Below the pieces are notes generated by a model. The model saw nothing but the letters and a program-made list of their open reading frames with translations. It was not told where the DNA came from and did not search any database. From NCBI RefSeq assembly GCF_014145635.1, contig NZ_JACHTC010000001.1:186001-250000 (forward strand): a DNA stretch of 64,000 nt. Direction: 5' to 3'. Shown piece after piece: positions 34,282 to 43,243 of this stretch. Origin of the DNA: Myroides sp. WP-1 (GTDB lineage Bacteria > Bacteroidota > Bacteroidia > Flavobacteriales > Flavobacteriaceae). The first letter of the stretch is position 1; every line of letters starts with the position of its first letter. Position numbers and translations under genes: made by a program.

Positions 34282-35469
34282 TTATTTTGTTTTCTTCGTC
34301 CAAGTATACGCCCAGAAAGCAAATGGAATAGTACCTATCATTACCAAAGCCGTTGAGAATAAAGCATTTTGTGAAAATAGCGATACAATCGCACTAGCGA
34401 TAAAACACATACCCAATTGGATGGTATTTTGTAGTGCGGCAGCTTTTCCTGAATTTTGTGGAAATAGTTTCAACGCTTCAGCTACTACGATAGGATAACA
34501 AGCACCATTGGCTAAAGCCATAAAGCAGAAGGGAATAAGTAAGCTCGTTAGTGTTGGTTTGGTGAAAATGGCTAAAAATGCGGTAACTATAATAGCTAAT
34601 GCAAATAAGCTTACAAAGTAGGCGATTAATTTAGTGCCGTCTATTTTGGCTGAAAGTGTTCGATAACCAAATCCGCCAATTAAGAAAGCGATCGTCTGCG
34701 GAACAAAGCTAAAGCCAATTTCTGCTTCGCTATAGCCCATTTCTTTTAGAAAGAAAGGTGACCCTGTGAGCCACGCAAAAAAAGCAGCTGAACAAAAGGC
34801 ATAAATCATTACATTACCTACATAAGGTTTAGATTGCAGCATGCTCCAATAGGATTTTTGCTTTTCTTTCGTTAACTCCTTTGACTCAGAATCAGGGGTA
34901 TTAGATTTTGTTTTTGCCACTGTAAACGTATAAAGAATTAGCAGTACGGCAATACCAGCCAGGGTAATAAAGATAGATCTCCAGCCAAAGTGCTCTAGTA
35001 AATATACCCCTAACAAGGGAGCTAATGCAGGAGATAAAGCGACTAAAGGCATGATTGTAGCAAAAACTCGATTAGTTTCTTCTTTTGGGTAACGCTCAAT
35101 TACTAAGGCCTGCCAACTAACCGCTGCTGCACATACACCAATGGCTTGTACTAAACGCAAAGCTAAAAAAGCCGTAACACTTGCTGTAAAAAAGATAACT
35201 AAAGAGGATAACGTAAAAATAAGTAATCCAATGATAATGGTTTTGGGTTTGCCTATTTTATCTGAAATAGGTCCCCAAAGTAATTGCGCTATTGCATAAC
35301 CCGCTAAAAATAGACTTAAAGTTGCGCTAATGCTGCTTTTGGTTGTGTCTAAGTCTACACGCATTTGCTCAAAGGCAGGAAGATACATATCTGTAGCTAA
35401 GAACCCAATAATACTCAAGCCCGCGAGGTAAACTAAAAAGAAAAAGTTATTTTTATTTTGTTGTGGCAT
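34282..35469 (-). CDS. Bcr/CflA-family drug efflux transporter (MFS)
   Basis: A 395-residue major facilitator with about 12 membrane helices. The N-terminal signature TDMYLPAFEQM after the first helix and the loop 2-3 motif GPISDKIGKPKTIIIGL (MFS motif A) are typical of the Bcr/CflA branch, whose members export bicyclomycin, chloramphenicol and other drugs. Substrates here are unknown. It has its own promoter box just upstream (35492-35499) and shares a two-way terminator downstream with a small membrane gene. Confidence 0.9.
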   Translation of the reverse strand: MPQQNKNNFFFLVYLAGLSIIGFLATDMYLPAFEQMRVDLDTTKSSISATLSLFLAGYAIAQLLWGPISDKIGKPKTIIIGLLIFTLSSLVIFFTASVTAFLALRLVQAIGVCAAAVSWQALVIERYPKEETNRVFATIMPLVALSPALAPLLGVYLLEHFGWRSIFITLAGIAVLLILYTFTVAKTKSNTPDSESKELTKEKQKSYWSMLQSKPYVGNVMIYAFCSAAFFAWLTGSPFFLKEMGYSEAEIGFSFVPQTIAFLIGGFGYRTLSAKIDGTKLIAYFVSLFALAIIVTAFLAIFTKPTLTSLLIPFCFMALANGACYPIVVAEALKLFPQNSGKAAALQNTIQLGMCFIASAIVSLFSQNALFSTALVMIGTIPFAFWAYTWTKKTK

Positions 35470-35491
35470 ATATTTAAAAATTTTGAATTTG

Positions 35492-35532
35492 CAAAAGTAC
35501 GGCTTTTTCGTGAGGTTGTGCTTCGTGAGGTT
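35492..35532 (-). promoter_or_regulatory. Promoter box and direct repeats upstream of the MFS gene
   Basis: On the minus strand TACTTTTG (35492-35499) is an exact -7 box 23 bp before the ATG. Two 11-bp direct repeats, TTCGTGAGGTT on the plus strand at 35507-35517 and 35522-35532, occupy the -15 to -40 region and could be an operator. Confidence 0.5.
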
Positions 35533-35757
35533 ATCTCATTGGTTAATATTTTGTTCGCGTATTCGATGAATATATCTCACCTATTTTATATTTTGTTTTG
35601 GAGTTCGATGAATCTTCACTACGTTTCGATTTTCGCTACACTTCGATTTGTGCTTTGTAGAGAATTAACAAGGAGAAAAGAACAAAAAAACCACTCCTAC
35701 AAAGGAATGGTTTATCTATTATTGCTAATTTTCAGTCAACGGTCAACTGCTAACTAA
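35533..35757. repeat. Repeat-rich non-coding region with an inverted copy of the 28-bp repeat
   Basis: Positions 35604-35631 match the 28-bp repeat at 15533/15620 in opposite orientation with one mismatch. ATTCGATGAAT-like units recur at 35571 and 35604. The plus-strand frame across this region is not protein-like, so I treat the 288 bp between the transporter and the M42 peptidase as non-coding. Confidence 0.65.
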
Positions 35758-36849
35758 CTATTTAAAATAAGAAAACGTTTCGCCGTTTTCAATTTTCAAT
35801 AAAGTGTTATAGATTAATTGAATCGTATTTTCTACGTCATCTCTGTGAATCATTTCAACTGTAGTGTGCATATAGCGCAAAGGCAATGAAATTAGAGCAG
35901 AAGCAACTCCGCCATTGCTATAAGCAAAAGCATCTGTATCTGTTCCTGTTACACGAGATAAGGCATTGCGTTGAAAAGGGATCTCTTTTTCCATTGCGGT
36001 TTTCTCAATCAAAGCGCGTAAGTTATTCTGAACGGCTGGTGCATAAGCAATAACAGGTCCTTTGCCAATCGTGTTATCACCTTCGATATTTTTGTCAACC
36101 ATAGGAGTATTGGAATCATGACAAACATCTGTTACAATAGCCACATTCGGTTTAATCGTTTGCGTAATCATTTCAGCACCGCGTAAACCTACCTCTTCTT
36201 GCACTGCATTAACAATGTATAAACCAAAAGGCAAATCATTTTTGTTTTCTTTCAACAAACGAGCAACTTCGGCAATCATAAATCCGCCAATGCGGTTATC
36301 CAAGGCTCTACAAACCCATCGTTTATTGTTTAAAACTGTAAAAGTATCAGGATACGTGATTACACAACCAATGTGAATACCCAAATCAAGTACTTCTTGT
36401 TTGTTGTCACAACCGACATCAATAAAGTTTGTTTCAATTTTTGGTGATTCCTCTTTTCCTGCTCTATTGCGGATATGAATTGCAGGCCATCCGAATACAC
36501 CTTCTATAATTCCTTTGGGAGTATGAATATTTACGCGCTTTGACGGAGCAATCATGTGGTCACTACCACCATTGCGTACAACATGAATAAATCCATCTTC
36601 TGTGATGTGTTTTACATACCATGAAATCTCATCTGCATGCCCTTCAATGACTACCTTATATGGAGCATCAGGATTAATCACACCAACCGCATTGCCATAG
36701 GTATCTGTAATAAAGGAATCAACATAAGGACGCAAGTAGTCCATCCACATTTTTTGTCCTTGGTATTCATGTCCTGTAGGAGAAGCATTATTTAAATACG
36801 AAGTTAAAAAGTCAAGCGAGTCCTGATTTAATATTGTATTTTTATCCAT
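35758..36849 (-). CDS. M42-family metallopeptidase
   Basis: A cytoplasmic di-metal aminopeptidase-like enzyme of 363 residues, in the family of glutamyl aminopeptidases and TET-type peptidases. Metal and catalytic residues are visible: His71 and Asp73 (EGHADEISW), bridging Asp184 (RALDNRIGGF), Glu218/Glu219 (VQEEVGLRGAE), Asp241 (VTDVCHDS) and a late His in RYMHTTVEMIH. All expected positions are present, so it should be active. It is probably monocistronic, with a good promoter, and is divergent from the DUF4294 gene. The preferred peptide substrates are unknown. Confidence 0.92.
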   Translation of the reverse strand: MDKNTILNQDSLDFLTSYLNNASPTGHEYQGQKMWMDYLRPYVDSFITDTYGNAVGVINPDAPYKVVIEGHADEISWYVKHITEDGFIHVVRNGGSDHMIAPSKRVNIHTPKGIIEGVFGWPAIHIRNRAGKEESPKIETNFIDVGCDNKQEVLDLGIHIGCVITYPDTFTVLNNKRWVCRALDNRIGGFMIAEVARLLKENKNDLPFGLYIVNAVQEEVGLRGAEMITQTIKPNVAIVTDVCHDSNTPMVDKNIEGDNTIGKGPVIAYAPAVQNNLRALIEKTAMEKEIPFQRNALSRVTGTDTDAFAYSNGGVASALISLPLRYMHTTVEMIHRDDVENTIQLIYNTLLKIENGETFSYFK

Positions 36850-36863
36850 GATAATTTTTTATA

Positions 36864-36894
36864 CGAATGTAGTCATTCGCTAGGGAATACTCAA
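36864..36894 (-). promoter_or_regulatory. Promoter of the M42 peptidase gene
   Basis: Read on the minus strand: TTG (36892-36894), a 20-bp spacer, and TACATTCG (36864-36871; one mismatch to TAnnTTTG), 14 bp before the ATG. Confidence 0.6.
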
Positions 36895-36928
36895 TCTAAT
36901 TCTTTACATTTGGTTATATTTTTAACAC

Positions 36929-37624
36929 ATGAAAAAGCTTTGTTTCTATTTTTTGGTTTTTTGGGCTATTCCCTCTGTCTATGGACAAGAGGAACACTTA
37001 AAACCTGTTCCGCCACTTGTGCCGAGTATTGAAATGGAGGATGATACGCTAAAATACAGTATTCCAGAGATCTACATAGGAACGAATGAAAAAGAAGAAC
37101 GCTATCGTCAGGATATGAATATCTTGCGCAATCGCATTCGAAGAGTGTATCCTTATGCACGTGCCACTGCGGAGAATCTGATGGTCTTAAATGAAAATTT
37201 AGAGAAGCTAGAAACGAAAAAGCAAAAAAGGCAATACATCAAAGGCTCTCAGAAATATTTGGAAAGTCAGTTTAAAGAGCGATTGAAAAAACTTTCGCGA
37301 AAAGATGGTAAGATATTGTTGAAATTAATTCACCGAGAGACAGGGGAGACTACATTTGCTTTAATCAAAGAATTTAGAAGCGGTTGGACGGCTTTTTGGT
37401 CTAATACAACAGCCAAGACCTTTAGTTTGGATTTAAAATCGGAGTATCATCCCGACAGTGATTTACAGGATTTTTATATCGAAACTCAATTGCAATTTTT
37501 ATTTTACACCTATCAACTCGATTATAGTCAAGGAAAAGAGAAGATTGACTTCAATGCATTGAGAAAAATGTGGAAGCTCAAAATTAGTGACCAGGAGTTT
37601 TTTCCAATTGAATTAAGGGAATAG
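36929..37624 (+). CDS. DUF4294 domain exported protein
   Basis: A 231-residue protein with a signal peptide ending near residue 19 (VYGQ). From about residue 45 it shows the DUF4294 pattern of the Bacteroidota: IPEIYIG, then RRVYPYARATAENL, RQYIKGSQKYLESQFK and KLSRKDGKILLKLIHRETG. It is highly charged and helical. No catalytic residues are evident, and the family has no known role. It lies 47 bp before dnaX but dnaX has its own good promoter, so the two are probably independent. Confidence 0.85.
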   Translation: MKKLCFYFLVFWAIPSVYGQEEHLKPVPPLVPSIEMEDDTLKYSIPEIYIGTNEKEERYRQDMNILRNRIRRVYPYARATAENLMVLNENLEKLETKKQKRQYIKGSQKYLESQFKERLKKLSRKDGKILLKLIHRETGETTFALIKEFRSGWTAFWSNTTAKTFSLDLKSEYHPDSDLQDFYIETQLQFLFYTYQLDYSQGKEKIDFNALRKMWKLKISDQEFFPIELRE

Positions 37625-37655
37625 TTTTGGCTTTCTAAAAATTAAGCTACCTTTG
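37625..37655 (+). promoter_or_regulatory. Promoter of dnaX
   Basis: TTTTG (37625-37629), 18-bp spacer, TACCTTTG (37648-37655; exact TAnnTTTG), 16 bp before the dnaX ATG. This is the best consensus promoter in the window. Confidence 0.75.
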
Positions 37656-37671
37656 CATTAATAGTGATTTT

Positions 37672-38757
37672 ATGGAACAATTTATCGTATCAGCAAGAAA
37701 ATATAGACCACAAACTTTTCAAGAAGTTGTAGGACAGCAAGCCATTACCAATACTTTAGTGAATGCTATTGAGAGCAATCACTTGGCACAGGCTTTATTG
37801 TTTACAGGACCTAGAGGAGTAGGTAAAACAACTTGTGCGCGTATTTTAGCCCGTAAGATTAATCAAGTTGGGTATGACGATCCTACAGAAGATTTTACCT
37901 TTAATGTCTTTGAATTGGATGCTGCTTCGAATAACTCTGTAGATGATATTCGAAATCTTATCGATCAGGTACGTATACCACCACAAACCGGAAAATACAA
38001 AGTTTATATTATTGACGAGGTTCACATGTTGTCAACGGCGGCTTTCAATGCCTTTTTGAAAACATTAGAAGAACCACCTCGCCATGCTATTTTTATTTTA
38101 GCAACAACAGAAAAGCACAAGATTATACCAACGATATTGTCTCGTTGTCAAATATTTGATTTTAAACGAATTACAATTGCTGATGCAGCAGATCATTTAG
38201 CTTTAGTTGCCAATAGTCAGGGGATTACTTATGAGAGTGATGCGTTGCGTATTATTGCGCAAAAAGCAGATGGAGCTATGCGTGATGCATTGTCTATTTT
38301 TGATCGCGTGGTTTCTTATTGCGGAAAAAATCTAACAAGACAGGCAGTTGCAGAAAATCTAAATGTACTTGATTTTGAATACTATATTCGCGTAACAGAT
38401 CTAATCTTGTCGAATAACATACCTGCGTTGTTGACGTCTTTTGATGCTATTTTAGCGAAGGGATTTGATGCGCAGCATTTCATTGCAGGATTAGCTTCGC
38501 ATTTTAGAAACTTAATGGTTTGTAAAACACCTGAAACGGCTGCTCTATTAGAAGTAGGTGAGCACGGTCGACAATTGTTTGATGCGCAAGCAAAAAAGGC
38601 AAGTGTAGGGTTGTTGTTAGAAGCAATTGATTTAGCCAATGAAGCTGACTTAAAATACAAAGCAAGTCAAAATCAGCGATTATTAGTTGAATTGTGTTTA
38701 ATGAAATTAGCGTCTTTATCTTACGAAGGCGAAAAAAAAAAGATAAATCTTTCATAA
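37672..38757 (+). CDS. dnaX: DNA polymerase III subunit gamma/tau, N-terminal (gamma-like) part
   Basis: The clamp-loader ATPase of the replicase. The zero-frame product is 361 residues: Walker A GPRGVGKTT (46-54), Walker B region IDEVHMLS, the SRC motif LSRCQIFDF, and the AAA+ lid and collar domains up to about 350. Cysteines of the zinc module normally found between Walker A and B are absent (KINQVGYDDPTEDF). The frame ends ten codons after a run of ten A residues (38732-38741), while the remainder of tau continues in the -1 frame. So this product resembles gamma, lacking the DnaB- and alpha-binding C-terminus. Confidence 0.92.
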   Translation: MEQFIVSARKYRPQTFQEVVGQQAITNTLVNAIESNHLAQALLFTGPRGVGKTTCARILARKINQVGYDDPTEDFTFNVFELDAASNNSVDDIRNLIDQVRIPPQTGKYKVYIIDEVHMLSTAAFNAFLKTLEEPPRHAIFILATTEKHKIIPTILSRCQIFDFKRITIADAADHLALVANSQGITYESDALRIIAQKADGAMRDALSIFDRVVSYCGKNLTRQAVAENLNVLDFEYYIRVTDLILSNNIPALLTSFDAILAKGFDAQHFIAGLASHFRNLMVCKTPETAALLEVGEHGRQLFDAQAKKASVGLLLEAIDLANEADLKYKASQNQRLLVELCLMKLASLSYEGEKKKINLS

Positions 38758-39617
38758 TTCCCGCTAATGCACTAGGTGCGATAGACTTAACTGCTGTTGT
38801 AGAAGTACAAGTACAAGCACCAAAGGTAGAACAAGCTGCTGTAACTCCAATCCATCCAGTACAAGAGATTGTTGAACAACCTCAGTATATTCATGCTGAA
38901 GCAGAACAAGTAATCGAAAGTCAACCTGTCGTTGAACAACCAATTTCAACGCCACAAGAACGCGTGGACGAACAAACTATCGAAGCACCACAAATGCACG
39001 AGTCTGTACAGACTTTGTTTGGCGTAGAAGAGCAGCAACCAATTGTATCGCCGCCTGTTTCTCCTACAGCCATAGCACCAGAAACTACGGTTGCGGAGGA
39101 TGCAATTTCAACATCGAATTTAGATAAAGAGGTAGTACCTGTTGTAGAACGAAAAGTATCTGCACTTTCGCTCTCTAGTATCCGTGCACGCAAAGAGATG
39201 GAATCCTCTTTAGAGAAAAAAGTAATTAATCCAGATGATTTACCTAAAGAGCCATTTACAGCACAGCAATTTATGGAAGAATGGACGAAATACGCTGATA
39301 AATTAGCGCGTTCAGGATTTATGTTGATGGCTTCATTAATGGGAATGGTGCCTCCTGTGATCAATGGAACAACTGTTTCATTAGAAATGCCTAACGAAGG
39401 TTCTAAGTTGAGTTTTGATGAAAATAAATTTGACTTAGTCAATTACCTGCGTAAAAAACTAAGTAACTATGATTTAGAAATTGAAATCATAGTTAATGAA
39501 GAAGTAAAAATTCAAAAAAGAGTACTAGATAAAGAAGATAAATTAGTTCGTTTTGTAGAGCTAAACCCTGCAATGCAGTACATGAAAGAGATCTTCGATC
39601 TAGAATTTAAATACTAG
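38694..39617 (+). CDS. dnaX: DNA polymerase III tau C-terminal part, in the -1 frame
   Basis: This frame continues dnaX. Downstream of the A10 run it reads KDKSFIIPANALGAIDL, then a Pro/Val/Gln/Glu-rich linker of about 130 residues and a C-terminal domain (PFTAQQFMEEWTKYADKLAR, ending MQYMKEIFDLEFKY) typical of flavobacterial tau. Only about the last 291 codons (from 38742) are likely to be translated, joined to the upstream frame by a -1 shift to give a protein of roughly 650 residues. The formal ATG/alternative start at 38694 lies inside the N-terminal part and is not expected to be used. Confidence 0.85.
   Translation: MFNEISVFILRRRKKKDKSFIIPANALGAIDLTAVVEVQVQAPKVEQAAVTPIHPVQEIVEQPQYIHAEAEQVIESQPVVEQPISTPQERVDEQTIEAPQMHESVQTLFGVEEQQPIVSPPVSPTAIAPETTVAEDAISTSNLDKEVVPVVERKVSALSLSSIRARKEMESSLEKKVINPDDLPKEPFTAQQFMEEWTKYADKLARSGFMLMASLMGMVPPVINGTTVSLEMPNEGSKLSFDENKFDLVNYLRKKLSNYDLEIEIIVNEEVKIQKRVLDKEDKLVRFVELNPAMQYMKEIFDLEFKY
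38732..38742 (+). other. A10-G slippery site in dnaX
   Basis: Ten A residues followed by G. Read in the zero frame it is GAA AAA AAA AAG, which contains the heptamer A-AAA-AAG used for -1 ribosomal frameshifting in E. coli dnaX, and is also long enough for transcriptional slippage. A short GCAC/GTGC hairpin lies about 25 bp downstream (38768-38778). A sequencing indel in the homopolymer is the alternative. Confidence 0.7.
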
Positions 39618-39632
39618 TTAAAATAATCGTTT

Positions 39633-40463
39633 ATGATTAACATTGGAAATGACAATACGTTAAAAGTAGCAAGAACAACGAGCATTGGTTTATATCTAAC
39701 CGATGGCGAGACGGATATTCTTTTGCCTAATAAATACGTACCTAAAAATATTGAAGTAGGAGATGAAATTGTGGTTTTTGTTTATTTAGATCAGGAAGAA
39801 AGACCTGTTGCTACCACATTAGAACCCTATATATACCTTAATGAATTCGCTCTTTTAAAAGTGAGTTTTACCAATAAATTTGGTGCCTTTTTAGGTATGG
39901 GGTTAGAAAAAGATCTCTTTGTGCCTTTTGCTGAGCAAGCCCGTCCAATGAAGGAGGGTAATTATTACTTGGTTTATATGCATCTTGATGAAAAAACCAA
40001 TCGTTTGGTAGGTTCAAGTCGATTAAATCAATTCTTGAATAATGACGAAATTACGGTTACTGTAGGAGAAGAAGTAGAGTTGGTTGTGTCTCATATTACT
40101 GATTTAGGGATCAATGTTATCATTAATGAGAAACACAAAGGGCTGATGTATAAGAATGAGGTTTTTGAAGATTTAAGAACAGGAGATCGTATTGTAGGCT
40201 TTATTAAAAACATTCGACCTGATGGTAAAATAGACGTTTCGAGAACTAGAGTGGGAGTTGAAGCGATTACCGATGGTGCAGCGCAAATTTTAGCTGCGTT
40301 AGAAGAGAATAATGGATTTTTAGGCCTTTCTGATAATAGTCACCCCGAAGACATTAAAACGGTATTAAACATGAGTAAAAAGATGTTTAAAAAAGCTATT
40401 GGAGGTTTGTACAAAGAGAAGAAAATTACAATCACAGATAAAGGAATATTTCTCGTGAAGTAA
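39633..40463 (+). CDS. CvfB-like S1 RNA-binding protein
   Basis: A 276-residue protein with three tandem OB/S1-like domains (about residues 1-60, 68-130 and 145-205) and a C-terminal winged-helix segment (about 225-276: HPEDIKTVLNMSKKMFKKAI). This is the architecture of CvfB/YitL proteins, which bind RNA and affect virulence gene expression in staphylococci. It starts 15 bp after dnaX and was probably cotranscribed with it. Two hairpins downstream end the unit. The RNA targets are unknown. Confidence 0.87.
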   Translation: MINIGNDNTLKVARTTSIGLYLTDGETDILLPNKYVPKNIEVGDEIVVFVYLDQEERPVATTLEPYIYLNEFALLKVSFTNKFGAFLGMGLEKDLFVPFAEQARPMKEGNYYLVYMHLDEKTNRLVGSSRLNQFLNNDEITVTVGEEVELVVSHITDLGINVIINEKHKGLMYKNEVFEDLRTGDRIVGFIKNIRPDGKIDVSRTRVGVEAITDGAAQILAALEENNGFLGLSDNSHPEDIKTVLNMSKKMFKKAIGGLYKEKKITITDKGIFLVK

Positions 40464-40474
40464 TACTCTATTTT

Positions 40475-40516
40475 AAAAACACAATTGATTCATTAATAGT
40501 TTATTGTGTTTTTTAT
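40475..40516 (+). terminator. Terminator after the CvfB-like gene
   Basis: AAAAACACAAT (40475-40485) pairs with ATTGTGTTTTT (40503-40513), with a T run at the end. Confidence 0.8.
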
Positions 40517-40551
40517 ATTCAATAATTAATTGAAGTTTTTTATACAACATT

Positions 40552-40579
40552 AGGGAAGGTTTTAATCTTCCCTTTTTTT
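40552..40579 (+). terminator. Second hairpin terminator
   Basis: AGGGAAG (40552-40558) and CTTCCCT (40567-40573) form a 7-bp stem with an 8-base loop and a T7 tail. It lies about 40 bp after the first terminator. Confidence 0.7.
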
Positions 40580-41167
40580 ATGTCATTAATTTAAAAAGAG
40601 GAAGATTTCTTTTTTGCTTTCTCATCAATTGTTCGCATGAAAACTACTTCACTTAAAAAAAATAACAGAATTTTTTAGTTGGTTTACTTCTTGTAAGGTA
40701 AAAATCAGTATATTGATAATTCAAAAAATAGAAGCTTTTTAGTGAATCTATAAAGCGGAAGTCTTATAAATACTGCTATGTTTCATAACGAAGGATCTTT
40801 AAAAGACTTGTTTTTTAGTTGCATTATAGCTTTTTTTTATCTGATTTTCTATAACTGCAAAAAATAATTTTATTTGAAATCCGCAATTTTAGCTCTTGTA
40901 GATTGTCATTTCTTCTTAATAAAGGGTTAATTTAACCTGCCTTTTGTCTATTCGACAGTATTTAACTTTTGTTTGGCTGATTTTATTTTATGGAAATTTA
41001 GATATAAAAAAGTTTTCAATAAAAATATTCATATATTTATCAAATATAAGTAGTTTGTCAGTGGTTGAAGCCAGAAGGGCTCTAGCTATTTTAGCCCTAC
41101 AAACATTCAACAAGATTTGATCCACTACTTTTTATAGTCAAGATTTAGATTATTAACAACCATAAGA
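40580..41167. other. Leader and intergenic region before the prp/valine operon
   Basis: About 590 bp without a credible gene. It contains near -7 boxes (for example TATATTTA at 41032-41039) and a hairpin AGGGCT/AGCCCT at 41076-41081 and 41093-41098 in the probable 5' leader of prpB. No regulator gene is adjacent, so control of the operon is not evident. Confidence 0.45.
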
Positions 41168-42061
41168 ATGAACAAAACAAACAATTTCAAATCTCCCGGA
41201 TTACTTTTTAGGGAGGCGATGCAGAAGGAAAGTCCCCTCCAAATTGTTGGAGCTATTAATGCGAACCACGCTTTATTGGCACAACAAGCAGGATTTAATG
41301 CTATTTATTTATCAGGAGGAGGTGTTGCTGCGGGATCATTAGGCGTACCAGATTTAGGAATCACTACATTAGAGGACGTTTTAATCGATGTACAACGCAT
41401 TACCAATATATGTGATTTACCGTTAATGGTAGATGTTGACACAGGATTTGGTCCATCGGCATTTAACGTAGCTAGAACGGTAAAATCATTAATCAAAGCA
41501 GGAGCAGCGGCCTTACATATAGAAGATCAAGTAGGAGCAAAACGCTGTGGTCACCGTCCAGGAAAAGAGGTAGTAAGCATGCAAGAGATGGTAGATCGCA
41601 TTAAATCTGCTGTTGATGCACGTACAGATGAGCATTTCGTTATTGGTGCTCGTACAGATGCTTTTGCTAACGAAGGATTGGAAAGTACATTAGAAAGAGC
41701 CATTGCGTATAAAGAAGCAGGAGCAGATTTTATTTTTGCAGAAGCTGTGCCTGATTTGAGTTTCTATCAAAAATTTGTGGATGCAACAGGTATTCCTGTA
41801 CTTGCAAATATCACAGAGTTTGGAATGATCAAAATGTATACAGTAGAAGAATTAAAAGCAGCAGGTGTTGGCTTAGTACTTTATCCTCTTTCTGCTTTCC
41901 GTGCAGCAAATAAAGCGGCATTAAACGTGTATAATCACATTCGTCAAGAAGGCACACAAGCTAATGTTTTAGATACCATGCAAACACGTGAAGAGTTATA
42001 CAGCAGTATTAACTACCACGATTACGAACAAAAATTAAACAACCTATTTAAAAAACAATAA
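41168..42061 (+). CDS. prpB: 2-Methylisocitrate lyase
   Basis: PrpB cleaves 2-methylisocitrate to pyruvate and succinate, the last step of the methylcitrate cycle. The 297-residue protein has the catalytic loop KRCGHRPGK with Lys125 and Cys127, the metal-binding VDVDTGFG (residues 88-95) and [12 protein letters not shown]. The KRCGH loop marks the isocitrate-lyase superfamily and the 297-residue size the methylisocitrate-lyase branch. It is first in the operon, 2 bp before prpC. Confidence 0.93.
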   Translation: MNKTNNFKSPGLLFREAMQKESPLQIVGAINANHALLAQQAGFNAIYLSGGGVAAGSLGVPDLGITTLEDVLIDVQRITNICDLPLMVDVDTGFGPSAFNVARTVKSLIKAGAAALHIEDQVGAKRCGHRPGKEVVSMQEMVDRIKSAVDARTDEHFVIGARTDAFANEGLESTLERAIAYKEAGADFIFAEAVPDLSFYQKFVDATGIPVLANITEFGMIKMYTVEELKAAGVGLVLYPLSAFRAANKAALNVYNHIRQEGTQANVLDTMQTREELYSSINYHDYEQKLNNLFKKQ

Positions 42062-42063
42062 GC

Positions 42064-43215
42064 ATGTCAAATAACGAAACAAGCTTTAAACCAAAGAAGA
42101 GCGTTGCGCTTTCTGGAGTTGCGGCTGGAAATACAGCTTTGTGCAGCGTGGGCAAAAGCGGTAATGATTTATACTACAGAGGATATAATATACTAGATTT
42201 AGCAGAGAATGCAGAGTTCGAAGAGGTGGCATACCTATTAATTTACGGACATTTACCAAACGAAGCTCAATTAAAAAACTACAAGGCTAAATTGAAATCA
42301 CTGCGTGGTTTACCCAAATCCGTTCGCAGTATTTTAAAAAATATACCAGCAGCTGCACATCCTATGGATGTAATGCGATCAATGGTTTCTGCAATTGGTA
42401 CTATTCAACCAGAGAAAGATGACCACAATATGGCTGGAGCTAGAGATATTGCTGATAAATTATTAGCTTCTTTCGGTTCTGGATTATTGTATTGGTACCA
42501 TTATACACACAATGGAAAAGAAATTGAAGTAGAAACGGACGACGAAACAATCGGAGGACATTTCTTGCACTTGTTGCACGGAAAAAAACCGTCAGAATCA
42601 TGGGTAAAGGCCATGCAAGTTTCTTTAATTCTATATGCAGAACATGAATTCAATGCATCTACATTTACTAGTCGTGTGATTGCGGGAACTAACTCTGATT
42701 TTTATTCTTGTGTAACAGGAGCTATTGGTGCATTAAGAGGACCAAAGCACGGAGGTGCTAATGAAGTAGCTTTTGAAATACAAAGCCGTTACAACGATGT
42801 AGATCAAGCAGAACAAGACATCAGAAGTCGAGTTGCAAACAAAGAAGTAATCATCGGTTTTGGACACCCTGTATATACGATTTCTGATCCAAGAAATATC
42901 GTGATCAAAAAAGTTGCAGAACAATTGTCTAAAGAAGCAGGAGATATGCTTTTATACGATATTGCAGAGCGTTTAGAAAGCGTGATGTGGGAAGAGAAGA
43001 AAATGTTCCCTAACTTAGACTGGTTCTCTGCTGTTTCTTACCACCAAATGGGAGTACCAACCTTGATGTTCACACCGTTGTTCGTGATTTCGCGTATTAC
43101 AGGTTGGAGTGCTCACATTATGGAGCAGCGTCAAGATGGAAAAATCATCCGTCCAAGTGCTAACTACGTAGGACCAGAAAACAAAGATTTTGTCTCAATC
43201 AAAAACAGAAAATAA
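42064..43215 (+). CDS. prpC: 2-Methylcitrate synthase
   Basis: PrpC condenses propionyl-CoA with oxaloacetate. It is a 383-residue citrate-synthase-fold enzyme: the active-site histidines are in [13 protein letters not shown] and in [13 protein letters not shown], and the C-terminal region [15 protein letters not shown] is typical of the short citrate/2-methylcitrate synthase group. Its position between prpB and prpD identifies it as the methylcitrate synthase rather than the housekeeping citrate synthase. It begins 2 bp after prpB. Confidence 0.93.
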   Translation: MSNNETSFKPKKSVALSGVAAGNTALCSVGKSGNDLYYRGYNILDLAENAEFEEVAYLLIYGHLPNEAQLKNYKAKLKSLRGLPKSVRSILKNIPAAAHPMDVMRSMVSAIGTIQPEKDDHNMAGARDIADKLLASFGSGLLYWYHYTHNGKEIEVETDDETIGGHFLHLLHGKKPSESWVKAMQVSLILYAEHEFNASTFTSRVIAGTNSDFYSCVTGAIGALRGPKHGGANEVAFEIQSRYNDVDQAEQDIRSRVANKEVIIGFGHPVYTISDPRNIVIKKVAEQLSKEAGDMLLYDIAERLESVMWEEKKMFPNLDWFSAVSYHQMGVPTLMFTPLFVISRITGWSAHIMEQRQDGKIIRPSANYVGPENKDFVSIKNRK

Positions 43216-43243
43216 ATTAATAACTAAAAAATAAGTATTTAAA

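Noticed and set aside
35458..35757. 99-codon plus-strand frame between the MFS and M42 genes
   Set aside because: It overlaps the promoter of the transporter gene and the dispersed repeats, and its composition is not protein-like.
38921..39442. 173-codon minus-strand frame opposite the tau linker
   Set aside because: Ser/Thr-rich mirror of the Val/Pro/Glu/Gln-rich linker of tau; no independent support.
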